Positions 10,511-22,627 of a stretch of 64,000 bases of DNA are shown piece after piece. How positions within the stretch are numbered: the stretch's first letter is position 1; each line of letters starts with the position of its first letter. The DNA comes from Pollenia angustigena (taxonomy: Eukaryota > Arthropoda > Insecta > Diptera > Polleniidae): positions 217,166,208-217,230,207 of the forward strand of contig OV884058.1 of NCBI GenBank assembly GCA_930367215.1, in the 5' to 3' direction. The translations under genes and the position numbers were made by a program. The notes under the pieces are model-generated. The model saw only the letters and a program-made list of their open reading frames with translations. It made no database searches and was not told the origin of the DNA.

Positions 10511-11600
10511 TCGACTTGACGGCTAAAACTTGAAGAGTGTAAACCAGTACTTACAATCCAGGGTGCCCCGGTAGGCTAGTTGGCAGTTACACTGCGGGAA
10601 ATTTATGTCAATTGGTCCAACAGACTTGTCCTGGGATTTGTGAAAATAAAACAAGTACAAAAAGAAAGAACTCATGACCAGTGAAAGGAGAACCAATCTT
10701 TTAACTGATTTATGAGGAACAAAAAGTTAGTAAAAGTAATGAACTACAGTACAGTCTTCACCGGTGATGGGTGGTGGGGACTTTCTAAAATTTCACGTTC
10801 TAAAAAACACGTCCATTGAAAATAGATGAGGGACAGATCAAATGGTTTCAATTTTCCCCCTCCAATGACAACCCAATGTAAAAGTGATAGGTCTTATTCG
10901 TATAAAGTGTTATAACAAGAACCGATCTCTACAAACAAAGATCTATCACGGGACTACCTTGGTGTCGGTTCGCTTCGTTCTAGGGAAGCTAGTCTATTCC
11001 CCCAGAGACTCTGGTCTGTTTCACTACAACGAGCTGAAGGTCTACGTTACTATTGCTCGGTTAATAAAGTTAGAATATAATTTGTAATTGTGTTTATAAC
11101 TCTTTTAAATTTTAATAAAAAAAAAACTTACAATCCACTTATATTGCGAGCAGTGGTCTGATAGTTAAATTACACTATTTTGTGCAAATAAGTATTCATT
11201 AAAGTGTGGAATAAGAAGTGTTAAGTAAGTTCTTTTTTAATATCGAGTTTTACGGTTTATAACTCATTTGGCCTAATGCAAAATTCTACAATAGCTAAAT
11301 ATTTTAAGTAAAGTTTTTTTTTTTTAAATAAAACGTAAAAGTGTCGATTGGGGCAACCCCTTTTCGATGGTAAAGCACTCTTACTGCATGATAATTCCGC
11401 AAATGGCAGAAATTTTTCAAACATAAAAAATGTTTGAAAATAAATTTTCGTTAATTCCACACACACATAAATAAATAAAACTTTTCCAGTTGAAATTTTT
11501 AGTCATGCTATTCTGCATTTAATTTATTCAAAAAAATGAAAATAACAATGAAATTTAAATGCAAAAAATTATTAAATATGTAAGTGTAAAAAAAATACTA
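10511..11600. other. Region without a supported gene
   Basis: Moderately AT-rich. A tract at 10575-10600 (TAGGCTAGTTGGCAGT) faintly resembles a pol III A box, but I find no matching B box. Short frames at 10884-11087 and 11257-11466 have no recognisable domain. Nothing else stands out. Confidence 0.4.
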
Positions 11601-11615
11601 GAGTGGTTACAATAC

Positions 11616-11810
11616 CTGCAAAAAGTCATCAATGATTATTTTCGGTACTGGCGTCATGCGTAAAATTCGTGTCCACTGTGTTGGTAATTTAAAGGGAGCT
11701 GTGACCGTTAGTTCAGCACCACGAGCGCAACCGTTTATTAAACAATGAATTGGTCTTACAAAAACATCACGTTTTGAAGAATTTTTCATATTAGAATTTA
11801 ACGTGAACAT
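11616..11810 (-). CDS. Possible first coding exon of an unrecognised gene (65 codons)
   Basis: The minus strand opens with ATG at 11810, preceded in frame by a stop three codons upstream. It reads 65 codons to a CAG|GTATTG donor at 11616/11615, phase 0. The composition is protein-like, with RPIHCLINGCARGAELTVT and RMTPVPKIIIDDFLQ, and is unlike the poly-K/N/F/I shadows around it. No signal peptide or membrane segment is evident. I do not recognise the family. No downstream exon was found to the left, so the rest may lie outside the window or between transposons. It could still be a chance frame or a transposon fragment. Confidence 0.4.
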
Positions 11811-12378
11811 ACGTTGTTATTTTAAATTTAATGAACTTTATTTCTGACTTTTATTTTTAAATAGAAATTGTTAAATTTGGTTCACTTTCGTTTTCTATTT
11901 TTAAGTCAATTCATTAGATTTGTTATTTTAGAAAAAAACTTTTTGAATACATTTAAGTTTAAACAACTTTTTTTTTCTTTTACATTTGTCTTGTATATTT
12001 TTAATTTTTTTTTATTTATTTATTTATTATTTTAGAAGTTTACTTTCAGCACGATTTAATTTATTTTATTATTTAATTTATGTACATATTCTTTGTTTTT
12101 CATGACTATTTTGGCCTGTTTGTTTAATAAATAAAATTTTTTTTTTTATATTTTATTTCATTTTAGATTTTATTTTGTATCATTCCAGACAACAGAAATT
12201 CTTTATATGCTTAAGTTTCTAATTTTAATCAAAATTATTGCTGCTAAAGTGTTAAGAGTTTGAGTGATAAAATAAAGAAAATAAATATTTGTATGTGATT
12301 TGGAAATTCGTGTTTCGGATGTAGCAAAACGTTTGCATAAACCCTTGAAGAGAATAAATACTTTAAAGTTGTTAAAAA
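11811..12378. other. Very AT-rich spacer
   Basis: A/T-dominated sequence upstream of the candidate exon on its strand. It could hold a 5' UTR, but I see no clear promoter motif. Confidence 0.4.
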
Positions 12379-13490
12379 AGTAAGAAAATATAGTCGGTTA
12401 AGCACGATACGGTTAAGCACATACGATACCCTACACCCTGGTATTTAAAAACAATAATTTTAAATTTAATTTTAATCTGTTCTGTGATAGTTTCGGATCG
12501 TGGTTATAGTTTTGAAAAATGCATAGCTTATGTTTCCATATAAATATGGATCCATCTATGTTTAAGATATCACTAAAATCGATTTGATAGTTTCTGAGAG
12601 GCAAAAATTGCCCCTATCTCCTCTTGTGGTCCTAGTTTTGAAAAAAATGATATCTAATGTGGCTAAATGAATAGAGATCTTTCTATGTTTTAGATTTCAT
12701 TAAAATTTGTTAGATAATTTCGGAGAGGCCGAAATTGCACCCTATCTAGCCTCGCGGTCCTAGTTTCGAAAAATGCATAGCTATATGGCTATATGCATAT
12801 AGATCTTTCTATGTTTAAAATATTATTAAAATCGATTTTATAGTTTCTGAGAGGCAAAAATTGCCCCCATCTCCCCTTGTGGTCCTAGTTTAAAAAAAAG
12901 ATATCTAAATGAATAGGGATCTATCTATGTTTTTCATTTCATTAAAATCGATTTTATAGTTTCCGAGAGGCAGAAATTGCACCCTATCTCCCCTCGTGGT
13001 CCTAGTTTTGAAAAAAAGGATATCTAATGTGGCTACATGAATAGAAATCTTTCTATGTTTTAGAATTCATTAAAATTTGTTAGATAGATAGTCGGAGAGG
13101 CAGCAATTGCCCTTAGCTCCCGTCGTGGTCCTAGTTTCGAAAAATGCAGAGCTTATGTGTCCATTTAAATATGGATTCATTTATATTTTAAATTTTATTA
13201 AAGCTTTTATTAAAGGAAAGCTGCTTGTTTGGGGGCTATATGAAATTATTGTTCCAACTTGAACCCATTTACCAAATTTCATCAACTTATCTCCAATACT
13301 TTGCTCACCAGGGTACAGGTTACAGCCAGCCAGCCGGGCGGACAAGGTTATATCGACTATGAAAGTGATTCTAAACCGATCGGCATACTTTAATGTTAGT
13401 ATAAATAGGACCAATATTTTTAGTTGTTACTTATGTACATCAGCACACATGCATAATATTCTCTCTACTATTGTGGTATGGGTATAAAAA
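12379..13490 (-). mobile_element. Helentron/DINE-like element, family B, copy 2
   Basis: Reverse orientation. The right side carries the 5' end (complement of ATACCCATACCAC) and the left side the sub-terminal GATACCCTACACC, a GTCGG/CCGAC stem and a CTTACTTT end. The centre has about seven degenerate monomers of ~125 bp, each with GTGGTCCTAG and ATCTATGTTT blocks. This is the longest of the three family B copies because it holds more monomers. Confidence 0.6.
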
Positions 13491-14175
13491 CGTTTGCTTT
13501 CGTTTTGTTTTGTTCTTTGCAGTGAGTAAAACAAAAACAAAACCAAAACAATGAGAATGATTGTGCCATTTTGTTTTGTATTATTTTTGCTCGTGATCGC
13601 AAATTGTACATTTATATAAACGTACACAGCTGGAAAAGAAAAGAGTAAGAACAATATTGAAACATTCAGAGAAAAAACGTTTGACAAACGTTTGGTAATT
13701 GATTTACTCACTACTATTGTTTCTAAGTGAAATAAAAAGAGAGGTTTTTAGGTTTTTTGTTTTTATTAATGCTTATTTTGACTACCATAGTAATTAAAAA
13801 AAAAAAAAACAAATTAAATTAAATAAAAAGTAATTCAAAGATAAAAGAATAAAAAATAACGTAACAAATCATTTTTTGGACGAGGCATTGTGGATTTTAC
13901 TCTTGTTATGCCACTACAAAAACCAAACAAGAACTAAATCAATTACTCAAAACAAAACGTTTCTCTATCTGTTTTGTACTCAGATGTACGATTGTAACGG
14001 TAAATTAAATAATACAGATGAGTGGAAAGCCAATTGTTTCGTTTTCTCTCTTTGACAATTGAAAAGTTATTGTTTTGGTTTTGCTCATGTACAATACAAA
14101 TTAAAAATGTTGAAAAGTTTTGTACATTTTGCAAACGTTTACGAAATGTTTTGTTTGTTTTCATACTCTGTGTTA
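13491..14175. other. AT-rich region with AAAACCAAAACAAT repeats, no gene
   Basis: AAAACCAAAACAATGA near 13540 is echoed in inverted form near 14070, and AAACGTTTGC recurs near both ends. This may be a decayed foldback element. No coding exon is visible; frames at 13427-13711 and 13943-14252 lack recognisable domains, apart from the start of a mariner fragment at 14176. Confidence 0.35.
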
Positions 14176-14560
14176 AAGTCAATGGAGATCGTTACTGCGC
14201 AATGACCAATAATTTTTTGTTTAATAATATAGATGTGGTTTTAACAGGATGAAGCTCCGTGCCATACGGCGACTTATCAAGATCAAATCGTCGGTTGATT
14301 ATTTAATTGTCGTATGTCGCAAGTAATTTGTTTCCACATACGACAATTAAATAATCAACCGACGAAATGTTATCTGTTATTCATGACATACGGACAGCAA
14401 TGAGCGCAAAAGGGGCCAAATATTAGAAGTCAAAAATGCCCTTCGACAATAACAGCCACGGTGCTCATGTACACGAAATCATTTTCAAATGTTAACGCCA
14501 TGTGCATGTAAACCTTTTGAAAATAAAGCATTTTTTTTTGTCAATTTCTAGTTCTGTCGA
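14176..14560 (+). pseudogene. Mariner transposase scraps around a hairpin
   Basis: VNGDRYCAMTNNFLFNNIDV (14176-14238) and, after a frameshift, WF-QDEAPCHTATY match the region before and at the second catalytic Asp of mariner transposases. Beyond the hairpin, NNSHGAHVHEIIFKC resembles the C-terminal tail. The part between, with the third Asp, is gone and the hairpin occupies that place. Confidence 0.6.
14289..14364. repeat. Perfect 28-bp inverted repeat (hairpin)
   Basis: Arm 14289-14316 (begins CGTCGGTTGATTATTTAATT) is exactly complementary to 14337-14364, with a 20-base spacer. It could be a recent palindromic insertion or a head-to-head rearrangement in the mariner remnant. Confidence 0.95.
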
Positions 14561-14877
14561 GTTTAAAAATATGTACTCTTTAGAATTAAATTAGTATCTG
14601 AGAATCTACATATTTAAAAACTAATATAAATGAAAGTATTACTATATTGTAAACAAAAGTATGAGCCATTTTAATCTTCCATAATATATCTTACACTATG
14701 ACATGTCACTGAAAAATATCTGTAGTCGGTCATATGGAAAAGAAGGTTAAGTCGATATAAGACACAATTCCATTTTCACAAGTAGAAAGGTGTATAGGGC
14801 CATAATATTCTGACGTGTGCAACATTTAGACGCTTTAAACGTCTTTTACTAATAGAAAGAAACACATTTGCAATTAA

Positions 14878-16062
14878 TGGTTTTTTTCTTTTCTACAAAA
14901 AGTGTGACATTTTATTTAAAAAAAAAAAATGCAATTTGGTCTCTTTTTCTTAAAAACTTTTAAGAGACAGACACCAAATGGCAATAAAAAATTGTTTTGC
15001 TTCTACTGAAAATTTTGAGTTAATACAGTATTGTTGAACAATTGTGATAAGTATTTTACTTATTAAAAAAAAATATATAGCATATATTTAGGGATTCATT
15101 GTAAAATAAGTGGTTTTATTGTTAACATTCTATAAATATATATTTATTTGCATTATTGTAAATGGTAAATATTAAAAGTGGCATTTAAATGTTTTCCCAA
15201 TTTAAAAAATGCTTTATATTGAAATCTTTGTAAAGTTGAACAATTTAATGCATACTTTGAAATAACATTTATGTACATATTAAAATTCCTGGAAATATGC
15301 TTCAAGATTTGTATGATTTTTTTTTAAACAAATTCCTTGATTGAGTTTTTTTTTTGCTAAAAAAATTGCACATGATATCCAGGGTTACCGTTGGAAATTT
15401 TCGAAAAGGGTCACAAAAAGGGGATTTTCCAGAAAAAGGGGTCAAAAAAGGGTATTTCAATAACAAAAAGGGTCAAGGTCTTAATAAGCAGTATTTCCCA
15501 TTTTAATGAACATAATAAGACCAAGTCTTTTATAAGCAAACAAAAAAATAATATTTCAGGTAGGAAGAGCTCAAAAAACTTAATTTTTGTGTCATGTTTT
15601 AAACACCTGACAAAAAGTTTAGTCTTTATCATTATAGCTAATTTTTTCATACTTTTTATGTAATTTTCCAATTTAGCGATGTCGAATAAATTTGAGTGTT
15701 TGTTTTAAATTTTGCTATCGCTCGCGAATTGTAACCATTTTCTCGATTAAAGCGATTTTTTCCTGTTAGTGTCAGATTTTTTAAAGCTTTTATGATTTTT
15801 AATAAATATAAGACTTTCTATCATACCGCTGTTACCAAATATTTGGGAATTTCCGCTAATTGAGCAATTTTTACCTTTTGTTTTCCTTCATGTTAGGGCA
15901 CTCTCAACACTGTCGATTCAAAGGGGGCGAAAAGTTCAATACCTTTTGCCATTATTAAGGTCGAATTTTTTTGAATAAAACATGCTACTGTTTAAGAGAG
16001 CAAAACACCAAATTGCATTTTTTTAATAAAATGTCAAATTTTTGTTTTAAAAAGAAACCACC
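14878..16062. repeat. Diverged ends of the 4926-6152 MITE family
   Basis: TTTCTTTTCTACAAAAAGTG, GACATTTTATTT and ATGCAATTTGGT at 14881-14942 repeat the left end of the 4926-6152 element. The complement of the same blocks lies at 16000-16062. They may be two ends of one expanded copy or two separate fragments. Between them are AAAAAGGGTCA-like motifs near 15405-15475, repeated at 16245-16340. Confidence 0.45.
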
Positions 16063-17595
16063 GTAAAAAATAACAAATATTTATATGAGTTATGTTTGCT
16101 TTTAGGGAAATTGTACTTTACTATCAAAAATCAAGGAGAAGAAAGCATGGAATTGTAAGTTTATACTTTGAGTCTGTTTTATATCAAGCAATGCTTATTT
16201 CGAAAACATTTGTTTAGCACTTCTGTTCCGCAGTGTTGACAAAAAACAAAATGTGAGAGCTATTTCCAAAAAAGGGTCAAAACGTGTCACAAAATAGGTG
16301 ATAATGATACAAAAATATAATTAAAAAAAAGGGTGATAAAAGGTATCAACACAGTGAATTAAACGTTTAATTGATATTATTAATTTGTTTACTGGTGCAA
16401 AGTAATATTGTCAATAAAAACGTTTAATACACTTGATTAAAAGTTTAATTCACTTGATTAAAATTTTTAATTAAAACTGATTTTATTTTTGATTAATGCT
16501 TTTACTGGTGCACAGTTTTTTTCTGTGTAATCGTTGTGGGTATCGTTTGAGATGTGGGTAAAGATTATCTGACGAGTCTGTCAACAAGCATGAAACGTAT
16601 GAGACTCATGTAGATATTGTCTTACAACTCGTGAAATGCTAGCTATATAGGCCCTTATTACGGTTTACAACTCAACTCAGTTGAGTTGTAATAAAGGCAA
16701 CTGGTTGTGATCCGTTGTAATTTTTGTTATGTTTTTGTTCAGCGCAATTTAGCAAAGTTGTAAACCATAATACAAAAATTAAGAAATTACAACTCAACAA
16801 AATACGATTTACACAGAAGATCGCAAAAGGTTAACTCGATGATGGTTTGATGAAAGATTAACAAAGTGTAACATTGTTACGCGTTTTCCTAGTTGTTAAC
16901 AATTGTCATCCCCATACAATTTGTATGAAGCATCCCTAACTAGCGCCGCCTCAATGCCTTGCGATTGGAACATCTGATTTTGGCAGCGCGTTTAATAGTG
17001 AAGTTGACCGCTATTGTAAATAAATAATGGCAATTTAGCTTTTGTTTGGTCAATCTTGCGTTTTTATCTGTATTTTTATTTATAATTTTTTTGGTTTTAT
17101 TAAACAAGAAAGTTATCACTGTTGTCCATGACACAATGTTAGCGCTCTTGTTTAGGTATGTCATATCAGCGTAAAAGCTAAGTGAAAGAAAACGTTCCGT
17201 CTTCCGCTCTTGTTTAGCATTCCGAGATTAAAAAACGAACGTGTCTGAAAATTTAATGATTTTATTTAAATTGACGACTTAAAATACTATCTAAATTAAA
17301 AAAAAAGGAAAGAAATACATTAAAAAATCACGCGACAGTGAACATTTTTTTCCCCATAAAATTTTTAAGGAAAAAAAAACTAAACAATTAAGCTGTGTCT
17401 TTTTATAATTTTTTTTCTGTCACTTTTTAAGAAAAAATCATCAAATCGGGTCTTTGCTTATTTCGGAGCAAAAAATCGTCAAAACGACGATAAATTGTCA
17501 AATCTGGCAGCCCTGGTTATCATGCCAATAATTTTTTTATCAATAAAATTTGCTGTTACATATGTATTTGCTTTTAATCGCCCAAATATATGCTA
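16063..17595. other. No gene supported; hAT-like end at 17461-17513
   Basis: AT-rich. CTCAACTCAGTTGAG at 16672-16688 is a local palindrome. The stretch 17461-17513 ends in the complement of CAGGGCTGCCAGATTTG, homologous to the right end at 54950-55004, so a partial element of that family ends here. A minus frame at 16940-17164 has no recognisable domain. Confidence 0.45.
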
Positions 17596-19010
17596 TATTT
17601 GTTATAGTCTTTACCACAGGTGAAAAGGGTATACATATGTATATAAGTTTGTCATTCCGTTTGTAATTATTTAAAATTTTTATCTAAGACCCTATAAAGT
17701 ATGTATATTTATTCTGGTTTCTTATGAGGAGAAAAGTTGATTTAAAAATGTCCGCCTCTCCGTCTGCCTGCTGAGATGGGTTTTCCGAAGACCCCATATA
17801 TTATGGAAACTTGTTTGGTGCATAGGCTTCGTTCAACTTTGCCATTGAAATTCAGCCTGATCAGTCCACAAATGGCTAAGGCACACGAAAAAAACCACGA
17901 CTGCCCCTAATTTTACCCATAAATCCCTTGTTGTGGGTTTTTTCTTTGTATATCTGGAGAACGGAACGAGTCAAAGTTTCTAAATTAGAAACAAACATCT
18001 TGATTATCAATACCTTACATCCGATAAAACGTGGACGAGTTTGGTAAAGTGAGCGTGTTACTTCCCATACAAAGACATTACAGATTTCTGTATGTCTGGA
18101 GAACGGCAAGAGCCCAAGTTATCAAATTAGGCACAAGCACCTTGGTTATAAATATGCAACATCTCACAGATTGTTAGCGAGAGTGGAAAAGAGGGCTTGG
18201 CACAAAATAGATTTATTTATATCTAAAGAACGGTTGGAGAAAAATTGTTCAAATTTAGTACACATAGCTGGGTTATCAGTACTCCACCTCTCTAACGGCA
18301 AGCTCCCAAGTTTCCAATTAAGGAAAAAACATCTTTGTTATCAATAGAGAACATCCGACAAATTGTGGGCGATATTAGGGAAGTGGGCGTGGCATATCCC
18401 GTAAAAAAACATTATCGATTTATGTATAACTGGCGAACGGCAAGAGATACAATCATCTTGGTTAACAATACACAAAAGCCGGCAAAATGTAGGCTGTATT
18501 GCAGAAGTGGGGGTGGCAGAAAAAAAGTAGTTAATAGCAATAGAAAGGTAAGAAAAAAATTTTCGATATCTGGTACACATAGCTGGGCTTGCTATACATA
18601 ACCTCTAAAAAATATGGGTGGGATTGGAGAAGTGGGCGGGATTGGAGAAGTGGGCGTGGAACCTCCCGTACAAAAATATAGATTTTTGTATTTCTGGCGA
18701 AAGCCAACAAAGTTTCTCTAATTAAGTACAAGCAGCTTGGTTTTCAATACACAACATCCGACAAAATATGGGCGAGATCCGAGAAGTAGGTAGGCACTTC
18801 CTTAACAAAGATGTTTTAGATTTCTGTATATCTAGAGAACGATAAGAGCCAAAGTTTCAAAATTAGATATAAGCATCCTGATTATCATTACAAATCATCC
18901 GACAAAATGCGGGCTGGATTGGAGAAGTGTGCATGGTGCAAATTAGATTTATTAATATCTTAAGAACATTTTATATAACTTTCTGTTTTAAGGAGTTTAA
19001 AAGTTAAAGG
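17596..19010 (+). mobile_element. DINE-like element, family C, with ~170-bp internal repeats
   Basis: The 5' part (17610-17720) shares AAGTTTGTCATTCCGT and AGACCCTATAAAGTA blocks with family A. The rest is six to seven degenerate units of about 170 bp, each with a GAGAACGGCAAGAGCC block, an ACATCCGACAAAAT block and a GGAGAAGTGGGCGTGGCA block. No 3' hairpin is seen; a mariner element starts at 19035. The frames inside are not genes. Confidence 0.6.
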
Positions 19011-19034
19011 TTTTTTGTTTCATATTTTATTATA

Positions 19035-19892
19035 CAGGGTGGCTCAGAAAGACCGAGGTGATGTGAATTCCTAATAATTTTTTTTTCTTTTCAGTATTTT
19101 GTAAAGAAGACTTGGACAATTTATAATGGAGCAATACACAACTGAACAACGTGCCCAAATCGTTGAAATTTACTTCTCAAGAGAATCCTAATTTTATTCA
19201 TAACTTAGTTATGAGTTCGTTAACAAGCAAAACTGTAGGATATGGGCTACGGAAAACCCGAGAGTACTTCATCAACGACAATTACACCCGGTTAAGTGTA
19301 CTGTTTGGTGCGGTGTTTCTTGAGAAAGGATCACTGGCCTATTTTTTTTGAAAATGAACGAGGTGTCGCCATTTCCATCAATGGTGATCGATATCGGGCC
19401 ATGTTGGCCAGCCGTGGAAAACCATCCGCAAATATGGTTCCAACATGGAGCCACAACATGGAGCCACAGCGCACACTGCGAGGGCCACAATGGCTCTTTT
19501 ACGCGACATCTTTGGTGAAAGAATAATTTCGCGTAGAAGCAATTTTAATTGGCCTCCGCGTTCCCCGGATTTAACCGCTCCAGACTGTTTCCTTTGTGGT
19601 TATTTAAAATGGAAAGTTTATGTTAATAAGCCTAGGACTATTGAGGATTTCAAGACGAAATTAACAACATAACACCGGAAGTTTTGCGAAAGGTCATGGA
19701 AAATGTGTTGGAAAGAGCACATTTGTGCGAAGCAGAAAATGGCCACCACTTGCGGGATATCATTTTTAATAACTAATCTAAAAATATTCCCTATAAATTT
19801 ACTGTATTTAAAAAACAAAAAATTAAAAAAATATGTCTTAATTAAAAAGTTATAAGGAATTCACACCACTTCGGTCTTTCTGGGCCACCCTG
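19035..19892 (+). mobile_element. Deleted mariner element with both inverted ends
   Basis: It starts CAGGGTGGCTCAGAAAGACC and ends in the complement of CAGGGTGGCCCAGAAAGACC, and similarity continues for about 45 bp. The left flank is TA; the right flank is CA, probably a mutated TA. At 858 bp it has lost about one third of a typical element. Confidence 0.88.
19126..19776 (+). pseudogene. Mariner transposase pseudogene
   Basis: It starts with ATG at 19126 (MEQYTTEQRAQIVEIYF), the N-terminal helix-turn-helix region, and hits a stop soon after. A large deletion removes the first catalytic Asp. Later come ISINGDRYRAMLA, a GATTWSHSAHTAR region, NWPPRSPDLTAPDCFLCGYLK with the third Asp, VYVNKPRTIEDFK, and the end HLRDIIFNN with a stop at 19776. 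At least two frameshifts separate these parts. Confidence 0.85.
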
Positions 19893-20750
19893 CATTTGAT
19901 TACTTCAAATTTTAATTCCATTATTTAAAAAACAATATTCTTTTAAACCATTTAAATATTTCAGATAATTTTATTACTCATCCAGGATTTTGTTTACACA
20001 ATTTACATGATGAGATTAAGCTGTGATTTGTGGGTAAGTAGTTAAATGTTTGATTAAAAAATATTAATTGAGAAATATAAGTTTGAATTAAAAAAACTAA
20101 CGAATTTGGGAAAAGAATCGTTTATATCGAACAGCAATAAAAAAATCGCATATATTGAAAAAATCTTAACAGCAATATTTTGTATTAGTCCTCGTCCATA
20201 TAATGAAACATTTGCTGCAAAGCTTTCATGAATTCTCTTTTGAAACTGCATTTGTGTCCATAGAATGAAATATTTGTTTTGCAGCACTTAAGTATTTTGT
20301 ATACCTTCTCTCTTTCTTCTTCTTCCTCGCAATAACAAACTCACAAAAACTGCTTGTACACAAAACAAAGTAAACTTTTCCATTCCTATTCCCGATTTCA
20401 ACATTAAACTCAAATGCTTCATAATATGGACGAGGACTTTGGAACGTGAAAAGTACTTAATAAAAAAAAAAAAAACGTTTAAGTAATAAAAAAAAAATTG
20501 ATAAACCAAAAAATATTAAAAAAAAAAATTGGATAGATCAGAAGAAATCAAATAAAACAAAACAAAATTTAAAAAAAAACCCGCTAAATACCTTAAAAAT
20601 TCTAAAAATTAAAAAGTTTTTTTTTTTTTAATTTTTTTGTTCATTCGCTACCCACTGTGCACTTGCCAATTAAACAACCGATGTCTGTTTTAAAGCTCTA
20701 GGGAATCTTTAATAACAACATCAATAAACTTTCTAAAAGAGAATCCAATA
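19893..20750. other. AT-rich spacer, no gene
   Basis: Poly-A and poly-T rich. Minus-strand frames at 20054-20287 and 20288-20509 have biased composition and no recognisable domain. Confidence 0.45.
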
Positions 20751-21750
20751 CAGTATTTATCGGATATAAGAAACTTAAAAAATCCAGGAAAAAAGTTTCT
20801 TATAAGCGTTTCTTTCTTATATACAACTATTTTATATAAGAAACTTATTTCTTATATAAGTAGCTATGGCCATAAGACTTTCTTATTTTGGTTTTCTGTC
20901 TTTTTTTTGTTACATGGGGTCATCACCTGACAACTTTTTTTATAATAAACGTCAAACTTCATATAAAAAAAACGCTGACAAAAATTTTAAAGTTTTTTCT
21001 ATATGGACCTTGACGTTTGGTATGACAAAAAATTGTCAGGTAAAGACCCCATGTTAACGTTTCTAACTTTTAAATAATTATTGTCTATGTCTTTTTAATT
21101 TTTCACTATTTTAGATAACGTTGAAAGTCCTATATTATATTTTTTTGCAATTTCGCTTCTTTTTATACCGTTTTGTATTTCTTTTAAAATTTTAACTTTT
21201 GTTTTTATTGGCAAAAAACACAAAGCTTCTCATGAAACTAAAAGTAAAAGAAAAAAAAACTTTGTACTTTTGTAAAACTGTCAGAAAACAGCGTTGTCCA
21301 TGCAAACTACATAAAAACTGTGTTGCCGTTGGAAGCAAGGCGAATTCATCCCAGGTAATCTCGGTACTACAACAAGTACAAAAACCACAAGCAATTTGTT
21401 TTTGTAAAATCATTGTACAATGTCAAAAACAGAAACAAAGATAATAAAAGAAAATAAACAAAATTTTGACATCCAACAGTGATTTTAGCTAATATCAGCA
21501 GGGCTTTTAAGACCACCTGTAATAAATTCGCCTTGCGTTGGAAGTTTCTTATATAAATTCTTTTTCTATACATTTTGTGGTTTTGGTGTTTAAGAAAAAT
21601 GTTCTTTTATCAGTTTTTTTCTTATAAGCGTTTTTCTTATATGAAACCTTTTTTGTTAGAAAAATCACTAAAAAGACATGGTGTTTTTGAAAATGTTTCT
21701 TATAAGCGTTTTGTTCTTATATGAGATGTTCTTATATCCGATAAATACTG
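20751..21750 (-). mobile_element. pogo/Tigger-like element, internally deleted
   Basis: The ends are CAGTATTTATCGGATATAAG and its complement, flanked by TA on both sides. TTCTTATA motifs recur in both sub-terminal regions. It is exactly 1000 bp. A piece of CENP-B-type N-terminal helix-turn-helix lies on the minus strand inside, which supports the pogo family. Confidence 0.8.
21095..21215 (-). pseudogene. pogo transposase N-terminal HTH remnant
   Basis: The minus strand reads KTKVKILKEIQNGIKRSEIA followed by KKYNIGLSTLSKIVKN and a stop. This is the pattern of the CENP-B/pogo N-terminal DNA-binding helix-turn-helix (K-I-L-K-E-I-x-N-G ... A-K-K-Y-N-I ... S-T-L-S). The catalytic DDE part is absent from the element. 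It acts, in intact relatives, by binding the terminal repeats. Confidence 0.75.
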
Positions 21751-22079
21751 TATAACAAAAAACGTGTCAATGTTTTCAAGGCTTTTTGATGTTTACAACT
21801 CTTGCAAATTCATTGAGAATAACATTACGCAGGATTTCCTTAAGTTTGAAAATATTGGAATTCCTGTGCGATCGATGTATATACGTCGACACCTGGTAAC
21901 TGTTGATTTTAAAAATTGTTAAAAAATCCGTTGCGAAGTGACAATCAATATGAACAAAAACCGATTGCACATTGAAAATGCTGCTTCAAGTATAAAAAGT
22001 ATATGAAAAGAATTTTTTTTATTTAATTAATGTTACAAACGAAACTAACATAGACCTAAAGTCCGTTGTAGTGCAAAAT

Positions 22080-22200
22080 ACCAGCGTGTCTGGCGTTAAA
22101 AAACAAAAATTTTGAAATTACGGTATATCTCGAAAACCAGAACTAACCTAAATAAATGGCTAACACCAGCTTGTCTAAAAAAGTGTCAATTTCGAGCACA
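22080..22200 (+). repeat. Fragment of the foldback repeat at 22628-25410
   Basis: ACGGTATATCTCGAAAACCA here also occurs three or more times in the right arm of the foldback element. The fragment lies outside that element, just upstream of the LINE remnant. Confidence 0.5.
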
Positions 22201-22627
22201 GTGTTATCAATAAATTTTAATTAATTTCATGTTGTAAAATACCTTTCTCAATAATATTCACTCGCCGCTTGTTGAAGAGCTGCTCACTCTCCCACAAACT
22301 TTATGATCTTAAGCAAACAACTATAAAGTTTCAGTAAGAACTGCAATACACAGTGCTAAAAATTAAAGCAGCCAAAACAAAAACACTAAGTATTCCAATT
22401 GACCATCAATAACCAAACATTTCAGACAAGTGACCAATTCTGCTATCTACGATGCAAGATTACTGCAAGTGGAGGAACCGAACTGGATGTAGTCGCTAAA
22501 TAAAACAAGGCCAGTCCATCTTTTTGCTTACTAGCCACAATCTGGCAAAGTTATAAAACCAACCAATCCAAAAAGCTTAGAATTTTCAAGGCAAATGTTA
22601 AGTCGGTGCTCCTATATGGGTGTACAA

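Noticed and set aside
11257..11466. Second exon for the 11.6-kb candidate
   Set aside because: No usable acceptor stands before it, and the residues look like translated AT-rich DNA.
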